NCBI RefSeq assembly: GCF_016908395.1
Contig: NZ_JAFBDU010000001.1
Span: 1,426,001 to 1,490,000 of the forward strand
Source: Metabacillus crassostreae
GTDB lineage: Bacteria > Bacillota > Bacilli > Bacillales > Bacillaceae
Length of the DNA stretch: 64,000 bases
Direction of reading: 5' to 3'
The first letter of the stretch is position 1. Each line of letters starts with the position of its first letter. Shown in pieces: positions 27,781-35,530 of this stretch. The notes beneath the pieces are model-generated. The model made no database searches, had not been told where the DNA came from, and worked only from the letters and a program-made list of their open reading frames with translations. The position numbers were made by a program, and so were the translations under genes.

Positions 27781-27985
27781 GTTGACTTTTATTCAAAATA
27801 AGAGAACGTAACTGTATTTAGTTTAGTTCTTCTATTCTTCCCGATAGTACCTTTTATCGATCAGTAAAGCTTTAAAATAATATACTTTTCATTAACATCC
27901 TTTGTATAAAAATCAATAATAAACTTCACAATATAAAGAGATATGAGCATTATCTCTAAAAAATTATTAATTTGTGAGGTGAATT

Positions 27986-28387
27986 ATGAGACATACTATC
28001 TTATTAATTGCTCTATTATCATTAACAGCTTGTAATAATGATAACCAAGGAGCAAATAATGTTACTAATCAAGGAACTAATAATAATGAATTTGAAATAC
28101 TTGAAACTCGAAACAATCAAGCAAATAGTAATGATGAAATGTTAGTTAAGTCAAGAGATATCATTGAATTAGAAGAAAATACGAATGAATCCATAAGACA
28201 GTCATTAGCTGAAAACTTAGTCAAAGAAAAAATTGACAGAGATGAAAATTTAGTTGTTCAGTATGATCATAAAGAAGAAAACCACTACATTATACATGTT
28301 TATTCAGTTAATAATGTAAAGGAAAATAGCGAGCAATGGTATATGGTAGATTTAGGTTCTAAGCAAGTTGAACCTTTGAAACAATAA
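27986..28387 (+). CDS. Small lipoprotein
   Basis: The 133-residue protein has a short lipoprotein signal with lipobox LTAC at residues 13-16, an Asn-rich linker with repeats of the N-Q-G type, and an acidic C-terminal domain (about 75-133). GTGAGGTGAATT precedes the ATG. The family is not recognised. It stands alone between two terminators. Confidence 0.7.
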   Translation: MRHTILLIALLSLTACNNDNQGANNVTNQGTNNNEFEILETRNNQANSNDEMLVKSRDIIELEENTNESIRQSLAENLVKEKIDRDENLVVQYDHKEENHYIIHVYSVNNVKENSEQWYMVDLGSKQVEPLKQ

Positions 28388-28417
28388 GTAGGAAAAAAAA
28401 CAATGAAAGAGTTACTG

Positions 28418-28447
28418 AAAAAGCTGACAAATTGTCAGCTTTTTTTT
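28418..28447. terminator. Bidirectional terminator, lipoprotein / KinB-like gene
   Basis: AAAAAGCTGACAA and TTGTCAGCTTTTTTTT form a 13-bp stem; it overlaps the 3' end of the kinase gene. Confidence 0.8.
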
Positions 28448-29532
28448 GAGACAAGTTGAAAAGTTATTGTTACTGTTGTCCCTTTTCCTAATTCACTTTC
28501 ATAATTAATTGTTCCGCCTATTTGTCTGATCAGTCGATTAGTAATCATGCTTCCTAATCCGGTCCCCTTTGTCTTAGTGGTATAAAAAGGTAACCCAATT
28601 TGTTTTAGTTCGTCTTTTGTCATGCCTTTTCCATTGTCCTTAATAATAATGGTGACGACTTCATTTTGATAATCAACTAAATTTAAAATCTTGACAACGC
28701 CTCTTTTATCGATCGATTCAATTGCATTCTTTATAACATTCAGTAATGATTGTTTGATATGCTGGGTATCACCCTTTACATAACAATTCTCAGCATTATC
28801 ATATTCAAGTGTTACATTTGAAAAGTTTCCTAAAGGTCTTAATAATTCAATTGAATCCATTAATACCTTGTCAATATTCACATTAGAAAGTTCATATGGT
28901 TCAGGCTTTGCTAATTTAAGATAATTTGTAATGATCATATTCGTTCGATCAAGTTCTTCTAGGATAAGCGGTGAAAACTGCTTAAGTTTTTCATCACTTG
29001 TGTCCTGTTGCATAAATTGAATAAATCCTCTAACAGTTGTAATAGGGTTACGAATTTCATGAGCAATTGAAGCAGCCATTTGACCTGTTGTTGTTAGCTT
29101 ATCCATATAAACCATTTCATCAAATTGCTTATTAAATTTAATTAGCGTTTCAATTATATATATGATTGAAATAAATGTTACAAAAAAAGCAATGAAATAC
29201 ACAATATAGAAGTTCAGTTCAAGAAAGGAAACAACAAAATAAATAATGATAATATAGATTATTAAGTAAATAAGAGCAATATAAGAAGCCTTTAGAATAC
29301 GTAAAGTCGATGAATGAAACCATCTTCTAAATATTAAGGCAATGATAAAAGCTGTAACTGAAACAAGTATACCAATATGCAAAAATGTTCCACCTATTAT
29401 TATCCTTATTATTGAAACGATAATAACAGTAATTAAGCCAGGAACCCACCCTGCATATAGTGTTACAACTAATATTGCAATCATTCTTAAATCAAAATTT
29501 GTTTCACCTAAAGTTTCTATTGGATATGCCAT
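28435..29532 (-). CDS. KinB-like membrane histidine kinase (N-terminus apparently lost by frameshift)
   Basis: The 365-residue open frame has several TM helices with a LytS-type 5TM pattern (FDLRMIAILVVTLYAGW and RIIIGG), then HisKA with the phospho-acceptor in AHEIRNPITTVRGF and a HATPase with NVIKNAIES, DNGKGM and KGTGLG. This layout is that of KinB-like sporulation sensor kinases. The ATG at 29532 falls inside the expected second TM helix and has only a weak GGAG upstream; the missing first helix is readable in another frame (see next feature). It may be a pseudogene. Confidence 0.75.
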   Translation of the reverse strand: MAYPIETLGETNFDLRMIAILVVTLYAGWVPGLITVIIVSIIRIIIGGTFLHIGILVSVTAFIIALIFRRWFHSSTLRILKASYIALIYLIIYIIIIYFVVSFLELNFYIVYFIAFFVTFISIIYIIETLIKFNKQFDEMVYMDKLTTTGQMAASIAHEIRNPITTVRGFIQFMQQDTSDEKLKQFSPLILEELDRTNMIITNYLKLAKPEPYELSNVNIDKVLMDSIELLRPLGNFSNVTLEYDNAENCYVKGDTQHIKQSLLNVIKNAIESIDKRGVVKILNLVDYQNEVVTIIIKDNGKGMTKDELKQIGLPFYTTKTKGTGLGSMITNRLIRQIGGTINYESELGKGTTVTITFQLVSKKS

Positions 29533-29564
29533 ACAAAGTGTTGCTCCAAAAGCACTTATATACC

Positions 29565-29699
29565 CTATAAGGCATTTTGTTTGAAGGATAAATGAGAGTT
29601 TTTCTGAAACGGTAAAAATAAATTAGCATTAAAAGTAAGTGAAAATAAAATTGTAACGTTAACAATTAGTGGTTTAATGATTGAAATGATAACAAGTTT
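29565..29699 (-). pseudogene. Out-of-frame N-terminal segment of the KinB-like kinase
   Basis: In the frame shifted by one base from the kinase, minus-strand codons from 29699 read a TM helix (KPLIVNVTILFSLTF) and then LSFKQNAL before a TAG at 29567-29565. The kinase frame resumes at the same place with IGYISAFGATLCMAYPI, which continues the usual family pattern. One missing base near 29568 explains this. A GGAGGT at 29705-29700 would suit translation of this segment, but no ATG, GTG or TTG in this frame follows it; the only TTG (29695) is in the third frame and soon hits a stop. So there may be two lesions. Confidence 0.6.
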
Positions 29700-30073
29700 A
29701 CCTCCAAAGAACTCAATTTTTAAGAATTTCTTATAATTCTGCTAGTATTCACTATTTGCACCATATCAACAAAAGGTACACATTTTACTTGCTGAAAAGA
29801 TAAATATAGAATACCAATTTTTTATGTAGCGACGCAAACCAGTAAATTGTAAAACCTAATAATTTTTAAGGATTAGCATAAACACAAAAATCATTACCCT
29901 TTAACTAGTACAATAAACCGAATGTTTCAAGTGTTTTTTATAAGTAAAAAGATCTATAAATGCTCCACGATTCTCCTTTATTATAAAATTTACAGTTTCT
30001 TAACAAAATTTCGGAAATCAATATAGTAAAATAGGAGTAAGTATTAAGCCTAAGTATATTGGAGTCGTTGAAG
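29700..30073. other. Divergent region between the kinase and CBS-GGDEF genes
   Basis: About 370 A+T-rich bases with no gene. AGGAGTAAGT near 30036 is too far from any start to act for the CBS-GGDEF gene. No repeat or RNA fold was identified. Confidence 0.35.
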
Positions 30074-31024
30074 ATGTTAAGTATAGGAGATATATCAGAA
30101 AACGTACCTGTTGTTACTTTGAAAACGAAAAGCTCAGACGTAAATATTATTTTTGAAGAACAACCTAATCTTGAAGGAATTGTAGTTGCCAAAGATAATA
30201 AACCTATAGGTCTTGTTATGAAAGCTCAATTTTACAAAAAAATCTCTGTAAAGTATGGATTTGATTTGTTTATGGGAAGACCCATTGAATTGGTCATGGA
30301 CACTAAACCATTACTTGTTGACTATTTTGATCCAATTACAAAGGTAAGCTCTTTAGCTATGGATCGTGAACAAGCTAACTTATATGATTATGTTGTTGTA
30401 ACAAAGAATGGTAACCTACAAGGAATTGTCAGTATAAAAAACTTACTCATTAAACTTGCAGAAGAGCAAGTAAATCAAGCAATGTATACAAATCCTTTAT
30501 CTGGATTACCTGGTAATGTTTTGATCGAGGAAAAAATCTCGGAGTATCTGATTAATAGAGATAGGGAATTTTCTCTTTTATATATCGATCTGGATCACTT
30601 CAAGGAATATAATGATACATATGGTTTTAAAAAGGGTGATCTGCTATTAAAGGAGATCTCAAATTTATTAAGTAAGAACGTCTTATTAAACAACTATGAC
30701 TCCTCTTTTGTAGGGCATATAGGTGGCGATGATTTTGTTGCTATATTGCCTCACTTTTATTATCAGCAAATTTCTCAGTTACTAATAACAGAATTCGATA
30801 TTCGTTTAAAACAATATTATAATGAAATTGATTGGAAAAATAAATTTGTGTACACCAAAAGTAGAAACGGGCAATTTAGTAACGTTCCCTTAGTCTCTCT
30901 TTCAATTGCAGTTGTGACAAATAAGCAAAATGTGTTTCATTCAATAGAAGATATAAGTAAAATAGCTGCAGAAGTAAAAACAAAATGCAAAGAAATAGAT
31001 GGGAGCTGCTATATTTGTTACTAA
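30074..31024 (+). CDS. CBS-GGDEF protein with variant GGDDF motif
   Basis: The protein (316 residues from ATG 30074) has a CBS pair (about 10-135) and a GGDEF domain (about 150-316). The signature reads HIGGDDFV rather than GGDEF; this Asp variant is common in CBS-linked GGDEF domains and may be active or act as a receptor. No RxxD inhibitory site is seen. It resembles the CBS-GGDEF half of EAL-CBS-GGDEF proteins but no EAL part is encoded upstream. Start choice: a GGAG nine bases before 30074; a TTG at 30059 lacks a ribosome site. Confidence 0.8.
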   Translation: MLSIGDISENVPVVTLKTKSSDVNIIFEEQPNLEGIVVAKDNKPIGLVMKAQFYKKISVKYGFDLFMGRPIELVMDTKPLLVDYFDPITKVSSLAMDREQANLYDYVVVTKNGNLQGIVSIKNLLIKLAEEQVNQAMYTNPLSGLPGNVLIEEKISEYLINRDREFSLLYIDLDHFKEYNDTYGFKKGDLLLKEISNLLSKNVLLNNYDSSFVGHIGGDDFVAILPHFYYQQISQLLITEFDIRLKQYYNEIDWKNKFVYTKSRNGQFSNVPLVSLSIAVVTNKQNVFHSIEDISKIAAEVKTKCKEIDGSCYICY

Positions 31025-31124
31025 ATATTAGCATTCTAAATCAATTCTTCCCACAAGTGACACATCTGATAGTCTCTCAGTAATTAGACAAACTTATAAT
31101 TAATAAACTCCTCTAACTGATTGG

Positions 31125-31269
31125 AAACGCTTGACTTTCAAAGCCAAAAGCTTTTTGAGAAGCGAAGTTGCTCTGTTTGGTTAAGGAGCACAACCTGAGC
31201 AAGGTTTGTAACGAAGAAAGCGAGCGTTTGTAAAACTGTCTAAGAGCCCAATGTGATGGGCTCTTTTTT
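31125..31269 (+). ncRNA. Candidate structured RNA with terminator
   Basis: AAACGCTTG (31125-31133) pairs with CGAGCGTTT (31221-31229), enclosing two inner hairpins: AAAGC/GCTTT (31140-31154) and TTGCTC/GAGCAA (31168-31202) with a nested GGTT/AACC. This is a three-way junction. A strong intrinsic terminator follows (AGAGCCCA/TGGGCTCT, 31243-31264, then T6). No reading frame fits. A TATAAT at 31095-31100 is suitably placed but its -35 is poor, so it may instead be the 3' end of the CBS-GGDEF transcript. The family is not recognised. Confidence 0.45.
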
Positions 31270-31358
31270 AATCTTCATTCTTTCTTCAAAAGGACATTCA
31301 CCTATAAATAAAAACTGCATAATGTAAATTTGAAAGTAATGAGGGGAGAGAATTTAAT

Positions 31359-32015
31359 ATGTATCCAAATAACAATCTTTTTTCAGGGCAATATTATGGT
31401 TCCCAGCCAATCAACAATCAAGGTATGTATCCACAAGAATCTATTGAATCGGTAGAATTCAGTAATGATCACGCTAGATTTCCTGGCCAAGGTGATTATA
31501 ATCCAGGGTTCGGGCAAGGACCTGGCCAAGGGGGCTTTAACCCAGGGTTTGGGCAAGGACCTGGTCTAGGGGGCTTTAACCCAGGATTCGGGTATGGACC
31601 TGGTCTAGGGGGCTTTAACCCAGGATTCGGGTATGGACCTGGCCAAGGGGGCTTTAACCCAGGATTTGGGCAAGGACCTGGCCAAGGGGGCTTTAACCCA
31701 GGATTTGGGCAAGGACCTGGTCAAGGCGATTTTGATCCAGGATTCGGGCAAGGACCTCCACAAGGACCACCGCCTAGTGACATACCACCAGCACAACAAA
31801 ATCAGTTTGAAGCTTTTGCAGTTGATCCTGGTGGAATACGTGGTTGTCTTTATCGTTTCACCTATATACGCCTAAACAATGGTCGTGGTTTTTGGTTTTA
31901 TCCTACTTTTGTTGGGAGAAACTCTGTTGCAGGATACCGTTGGCGTCGAAGACAATACCGTTGGGATTACTTTGGAATTGATTTAGACCGTATCCGTTCT
32001 TTTAGTTGTAGATAA
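31359..32015 (+). CDS. Gly/Pro/Phe-rich 13-residue repeat protein
   Basis: The 218-residue protein has a polar N-terminus (1-41), seven 13-residue tandem repeats of the type PGQGGFNPGFGQG (42-132), a proline-rich bridge, and a compact C-terminal domain rich in Arg, Tyr and Trp (about 150-218; YRFTYIRLNNGRGFWFYPTF, two cysteines). No signal peptide or TM helix. GAGGGGAG precedes the ATG. The composition resembles spore-coat or spore-surface proteins, which is inference only. The C-terminal domain looks conserved in style but I cannot name it. Confidence 0.7.
   Translation: MYPNNNLFSGQYYGSQPINNQGMYPQESIESVEFSNDHARFPGQGDYNPGFGQGPGQGGFNPGFGQGPGLGGFNPGFGYGPGLGGFNPGFGYGPGQGGFNPGFGQGPGQGGFNPGFGQGPGQGDFDPGFGQGPPQGPPPSDIPPAQQNQFEAFAVDPGGIRGCLYRFTYIRLNNGRGFWFYPTFVGRNSVAGYRWRRRQYRWDYFGIDLDRIRSFSCR
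31482..31754 (+). repeat. Seven 39-bp in-frame tandem repeats
   Basis: Units such as GGCTTTAACCCAGGATTTGG recur every 39 bases inside the repeat protein gene. Units 3 and 4 are nearly identical to each other (GFGYG ending), as are units 5 and 6 (GFGQG ending), which suggests recent duplication of units. Confidence 0.9.
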
Positions 32016-32034
32016 AAATATAGTTTTTTTCTTT

Positions 32035-32064
32035 GAGGAATCGAATTCACTTCGGTTCTTTTTT
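32035..32064 (+). terminator. Terminator of the repeat protein gene
   Basis: GAATCGAA and TTCGGTTC pair (one G-U) with a short loop and are followed by TTTTTT. Confidence 0.6.
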
Positions 32065-32285
32065 GATAAGTTCAGTAAATAAAGATATGCCTTTATCTTC
32101 CTACGATAAATTATCATCGATTTTCTGTTGGCTACGTTTTTTCTCTATTCTCACTTTTACTCAGTATGTAGAGTAATTACCATAGAGCTTAAGCCTTTCT
32201 TATTGGTAGCAATTTCAAAAATAAAAGCAACTGGAAAAGTAAATAATATTTTTGCATCAAAAAACTCGCTTGGAGGTTTTTACAC

Positions 32286-32414
32286 ATGACCAAACGTAAT
32301 CGAAAAACAAAGTCTGGGTTACAAACAGCAAAGTCTATTACAGACCCTGAAATTGCAAAAGAGCTTTCTCCAACTAATAAAAAAGCAGAAAAAACTCATC
32401 CAAGAACAAAATAA
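32286..32414 (+). CDS. Small basic protein, 42 residues
   Basis: The frame encodes a very polar Lys/Thr-rich peptide starting MTKRNRKTKSGLQTAKS. TTGGAGGTTTTTACAC gives a convincing ribosome site nine bases before the ATG. It has no helix-forming hydrophobic stretch. It is similar in style to minor acid-soluble spore proteins and to the small gene at 47780, but I cannot assign a family. Confidence 0.55.
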   Translation: MTKRNRKTKSGLQTAKSITDPEIAKELSPTNKKAEKTHPRTK

Positions 32415-32426
32415 TAAACGAGCACA

Positions 32427-32579
32427 ACTTACATGGAGGCTCCCGGACCTAGGAAGAATTATCCTTTTAAAAAGCCAGCAATTGGGATTTTTCATTATTC
32501 TCCCCTAGGAAAAAAGGTACTTTTTTCCCAGGAAAGCGAATGCCTGTAACGGAAATCAACAACAAAGTTTAACAGAGCC
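32427..32579 (+). repeat. Dispersed intergenic repeat, copy C (with inserted centre)
   Basis: CTTACATGGAGGCTCCCGGA matches the middle of copy D and GGAAAGCGAATGCCTGTAAC onward matches its right end through CAACAAAGTTTAACAGAGCC. Between them about 80 bases of unrelated sequence replace a few bases of copy D, including a perfect palindrome at 32508-32528. The left third is missing. Confidence 0.7.
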
Positions 32580-32588
32580 TTAAATAAA

Positions 32589-32654
32589 AAGGATTTACTT
32601 AGGGAGATATATAAGAGCAATAATTAGTGCTCTATAATTTCTAAGTAAATCCTT
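32589..32654 (-). terminator. Long hairpin downstream of the 61-residue gene
   Basis: AAGGATTTACTTAG (32589-32602) and CTAAGTAAATCCTT (32641-32654) pair perfectly, with an inner AGAGCA/TGCTCT stem. On the minus strand TTTTTATTT follows, so it can end the transcript of the gene at 32665-32850. Confidence 0.55.
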
Positions 32655-32664
32655 CATTAATTTC

Positions 32665-32850
32665 TTATACATTTAAAATACTTTTATGCTCGTTAACTAA
32701 TAAATTTCGCCTTTTAGCATGATTCATAATTGTTTGTATTTCATTTTTATAAAAGCGAATTTGGTTAATTGTTAAAGCATAAAACATTTCTGTTTCAAGC
32801 TTATTAATCAATTTACGTTCTTGATCTGTTAACAATGTTTGATCTATCAA
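32665..32850 (-). CDS. Small helical protein, 61 residues
   Basis: The predicted protein (LLTDQERKLINKLETEMFYA...) is charged and probably all-helical. It starts with TTG, with CGAGGTGAGTAACA upstream. It does not carry the SQELD motif of Spo0E-like phosphatases and does not match AbbA. Function unknown; it lies just upstream of a long hairpin terminator. Confidence 0.55.
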   Translation of the reverse strand: MIDQTLLTDQERKLINKLETEMFYALTINQIRFYKNEIQTIMNHAKRRNLLVNEHKSILNV

Positions 32851-32929
32851 TGTTACTCACCTCGGATATATAAATCATGAATAGAAGCTGATTATATGAT
32901 ACGTTTGATTTATAAATTTTGAGTCGGTA

Positions 32930-33907
32930 CTATAACTTTGTTCCTTTGTGGAATCGAAACCAGCCCATTTTGAAAAAAAACCATATCATCCCAAGGGCTA
33001 TTAATACCATTAAGCCGAGAACGATAAAATAGCTATATTCCCCTGCTAATTCAGGCATATATTGAAAATTCATTCCATATACCCCCGCAATGAAAGTTAA
33101 AGGAAGAAATATAGATGACATGACAGTTAAAGTCATCATCACTCGATTCATCCGATCTGAGCTAATTGAAAGATAACTGTCTCTAATATCAGATGATAAT
33201 TCTCGATTTGCATCAATCATTTCTACTAGTTTTAATAAATGATCATAAATATCTTGAAAATAAATATGCTTTTCCTTTATAGAGTTAAGTCTTGAAGATG
33301 AAATAATTCTATATAATAAATCTCTCATTGGAACAATGGTTCTTCTTAATTTATTTAATTCTGAACGTATATCAAAAACTTGTTCCATTAATTCACTAAT
33401 TGTTTGATCACTTGTGTTATCTTCAACCTGGTTAACTAAATCTTCTAATTTATAAACTGGAGGAAAATACTCATCAACTATTTTATCAATAACTTGGTAC
33501 ATAATTTGCATCGGATTATCTTGAAGCGTTTTCTCTTTACCAACCTGCTGCAAAATATTTTTCAGATCTCTAACAGGCTTTTTATGGAACGTAACAATAA
33601 ACTTATCTGAAACGAATATATCTACTTCATCAGCATCAAGTGTATCCTGATTTATTGAATGAATGACAACAAAAAAATAGTTATCATAAAAATCGAGCTT
33701 GGGTCGTTGAACAAACTCTAAGCAATCTTCAATAGCTAAAGGATGAAAATGAAAAAAACTTGTTAGTAGCTGTATTTCATTTTCATTAGGCTCTTGAAAA
33801 TCAACCCAATACCATTTTATATTTTCACCTTTTAACTTCTCCATGGAAATATCATAGATTATTTCCCCGTTAGTTGTGATGGCAACTGTTTGGATCAAAA
33901 TACTCAC
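32930..33907 (-). CDS. corA: CorA-family magnesium transporter
   Basis: The 325-residue protein has a long cytoplasmic N-terminal region (about 1-260) and two C-terminal TM helices. The signature GMN is present in AGVYGMNFQYMPE between them. It should form a pentameric channel for Mg2+ (possibly Co2+ or Ni2+) uptake. It lies between cheV and patA in relation to the B. subtilis order, so it is part of inserted DNA. Confidence 0.92.
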   Translation of the reverse strand: MSILIQTVAITTNGEIIYDISMEKLKGENIKWYWVDFQEPNENEIQLLTSFFHFHPLAIEDCLEFVQRPKLDFYDNYFFVVIHSINQDTLDADEVDIFVSDKFIVTFHKKPVRDLKNILQQVGKEKTLQDNPMQIMYQVIDKIVDEYFPPVYKLEDLVNQVEDNTSDQTISELMEQVFDIRSELNKLRRTIVPMRDLLYRIISSSRLNSIKEKHIYFQDIYDHLLKLVEMIDANRELSSDIRDSYLSISSDRMNRVMMTLTVMSSIFLPLTFIAGVYGMNFQYMPELAGEYSYFIVLGLMVLIALGMIWFFFKMGWFRFHKGTKL

Positions 33908-34124
33908 TACTCTCTCTTAAACAATCTCTTATTAATATACCCGTGGTATATACTACTTAAACTTTTACTAGTATTTCTGTTTTTCAAAAATATGTTTGTT
34001 ACTATAGTTATCAGAAAAAAGATGACATGTCTTAGGAAAATGGTAAAATAACACCTATACATTCAACATCGTAAAAAAGTATTTATTGATATAACTTAAT
34101 ATATATTAGGAGGTAAGATTAGAG

Positions 34125-35282
34125 ATGGAGCACTTAGTAAATTCAAAGGTGAAAAACATAGAGTTATCAGGTATAAGAAAATTTTTTAATATGGTAGCAG
34201 AGTATGATGATGTTATTTCATTAACGATTGGTCAACCTGACTTTACTACCCCTGAACATATTAAAGAAGCAGGCTTACAAGCGATCAGGGACAATTTCAC
34301 TACATATACGCAAAATGCTGGATATATTGAACTTCGAAAAGCAGCGAGTCATTATGTAAAAGAAAAATATCAGCTTACATATTCACCAGATCATGAAGTT
34401 ATCGTTACAGTTGGAGCTAGTCAGGCAATAGATTGTACGTTTAGAACCTTATTGGAAGAAGGCAGTGAAGTCATACTACCAAGTCCTGTTTATCCTGGAT
34501 ATGAACCTTTAATTAAACTAGCTGGAGGCATTCCTGTTTATGTTGATACAACGAAAAGTGATTTCAAACTAACAGCAGATCTTATAAAGCCACACCTTAC
34601 CCAACAAACGAGATGTATTGTTCTTCCATACCCATCGAATCCGACAGGTGTTACATTGGAAGAAGCTGAATTAAAGGAAATCGCAGAGCTTGTGAGAGAG
34701 AAAAATATATTTATTTTATCAGATGAAATTTATAGTGAGCTAGTTTATGGGAAAGCTCATCATTCTATTGCAAAGGTTCTCCGCGATCAGACAGTTGTGA
34801 TAAATGGTCTTTCTAAATCTCATAGTATGACAGGATGGCGTATCGGGCTTTTATTTGCACCTGAGGCAGTGGCAAAGCATATTCTTAAAGTTCATCAATA
34901 TAATGTTTCATGCGCCACATCTATTGCTCAAAAAGCTGCACTTGAAGCACTCACAGTAGGTATTGATGATGCCAGTGATATGAAAAAAGCTTATAACGAA
35001 AGATTAGATTATGTTTATAATAGATTAGTCAATATGGGATTTGAAGTAGTTAAGCCTGATGGAGCCTTTTACTTATTTCCTAGTATTCAAAAATTCAATA
35101 AATCTTCTTTTAATTTTGCCCTTTCACTTGTTAAAGAAGCAGGAGTTGCATTAGTTCCCGGCAGTGCCTTTTCACCATATGGAGAAGGATACGTCCGATT
35201 ATCCTATGCTTATTCAATGGATCAACTAGTTAAAGCAATGGATCGCATTGAGAATTATTTAAAAGGCTATGTTAAAGCTTAA
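34125..35282 (+). CDS. patA: N-acetyl-LL-diaminopimelate aminotransferase PatA
   Basis: The 385-residue class I PLP aminotransferase has the lysine motif GLSKSHSMTGWRIG, with NPTG and SDEIYSELVYG further up. Position next to kinA and cheV identifies it as PatA, which acts in the acetylated diaminopimelate pathway also represented by dapH and dapL at the other end of the window. AGGAGGTAAGATTAGAG precedes the ATG. Confidence 0.9.
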   Translation: MEHLVNSKVKNIELSGIRKFFNMVAEYDDVISLTIGQPDFTTPEHIKEAGLQAIRDNFTTYTQNAGYIELRKAASHYVKEKYQLTYSPDHEVIVTVGASQAIDCTFRTLLEEGSEVILPSPVYPGYEPLIKLAGGIPVYVDTTKSDFKLTADLIKPHLTQQTRCIVLPYPSNPTGVTLEEAELKEIAELVREKNIFILSDEIYSELVYGKAHHSIAKVLRDQTVVINGLSKSHSMTGWRIGLLFAPEAVAKHILKVHQYNVSCATSIAQKAALEALTVGIDDASDMKKAYNERLDYVYNRLVNMGFEVVKPDGAFYLFPSIQKFNKSSFNFALSLVKEAGVALVPGSAFSPYGEGYVRLSYAYSMDQLVKAMDRIENYLKGYVKA

Positions 35283-35285
35283 TGT

Positions 35286-35450
35286 TGGTTTTTAACACTT
35301 TGTTGATTGGAGGTGAATATATGAGACTCCTGCTTAGAGAAGCGTGTCAAAGGGAGACCCCACAGGTGCGCAGCTTACGAGGAGGCTCCCGGACCGCCCG
35401 CGGAAAGCGAATGCCTGTAACGGAAATCCACAACAAAGTTTAACAGAGCC
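35286..35450 (+). repeat. Dispersed intergenic repeat, copy D (most complete)
   Basis: Runs from TTTTTAACACTTTGTTGATT to CAACAAAGTTTAACAGAGCC. The ends are imperfect inverted repeats (TTAACACTTTGTTG against CAACAAAGTTTAA). The centre is markedly G+C rich compared with flanking DNA (GGAGGCTCCCGGACCGCCCG). It begins right after patA. It resembles the abundant G+C-rich intergenic repeats I know from other Bacillaceae genomes. Confidence 0.75.
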
Positions 35451-35487
35451 ATTTAAAAAAGAATGACAATTAAATAAAGCTTAATAA

Positions 35488-35527
35488 ACAAAAACAACGG
35501 CCGTTTAGCCGTTGTTTTTGTTTATTT
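35488..35527. terminator. Bidirectional terminator patA / kinA
   Basis: AACAAAAACAACGGC and GCCGTTGTTTTTGTT form a 15-bp stem with loop CGTTTA. Confidence 0.85.
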
Positions 35528-35530
35528 CAG

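Noticed and set aside
31482-31754. CRISPR-like periodic repeats
   Set aside because: The period of 39 has no unique spacers; the units are coding and in frame.
31605-31875. Long frames in other phases through the 39-bp repeats
   Set aside because: A repeat whose unit is a multiple of three keeps every phase open; only the PGQGGFNPGFGQG frame has a ribosome site and a non-repeat domain.
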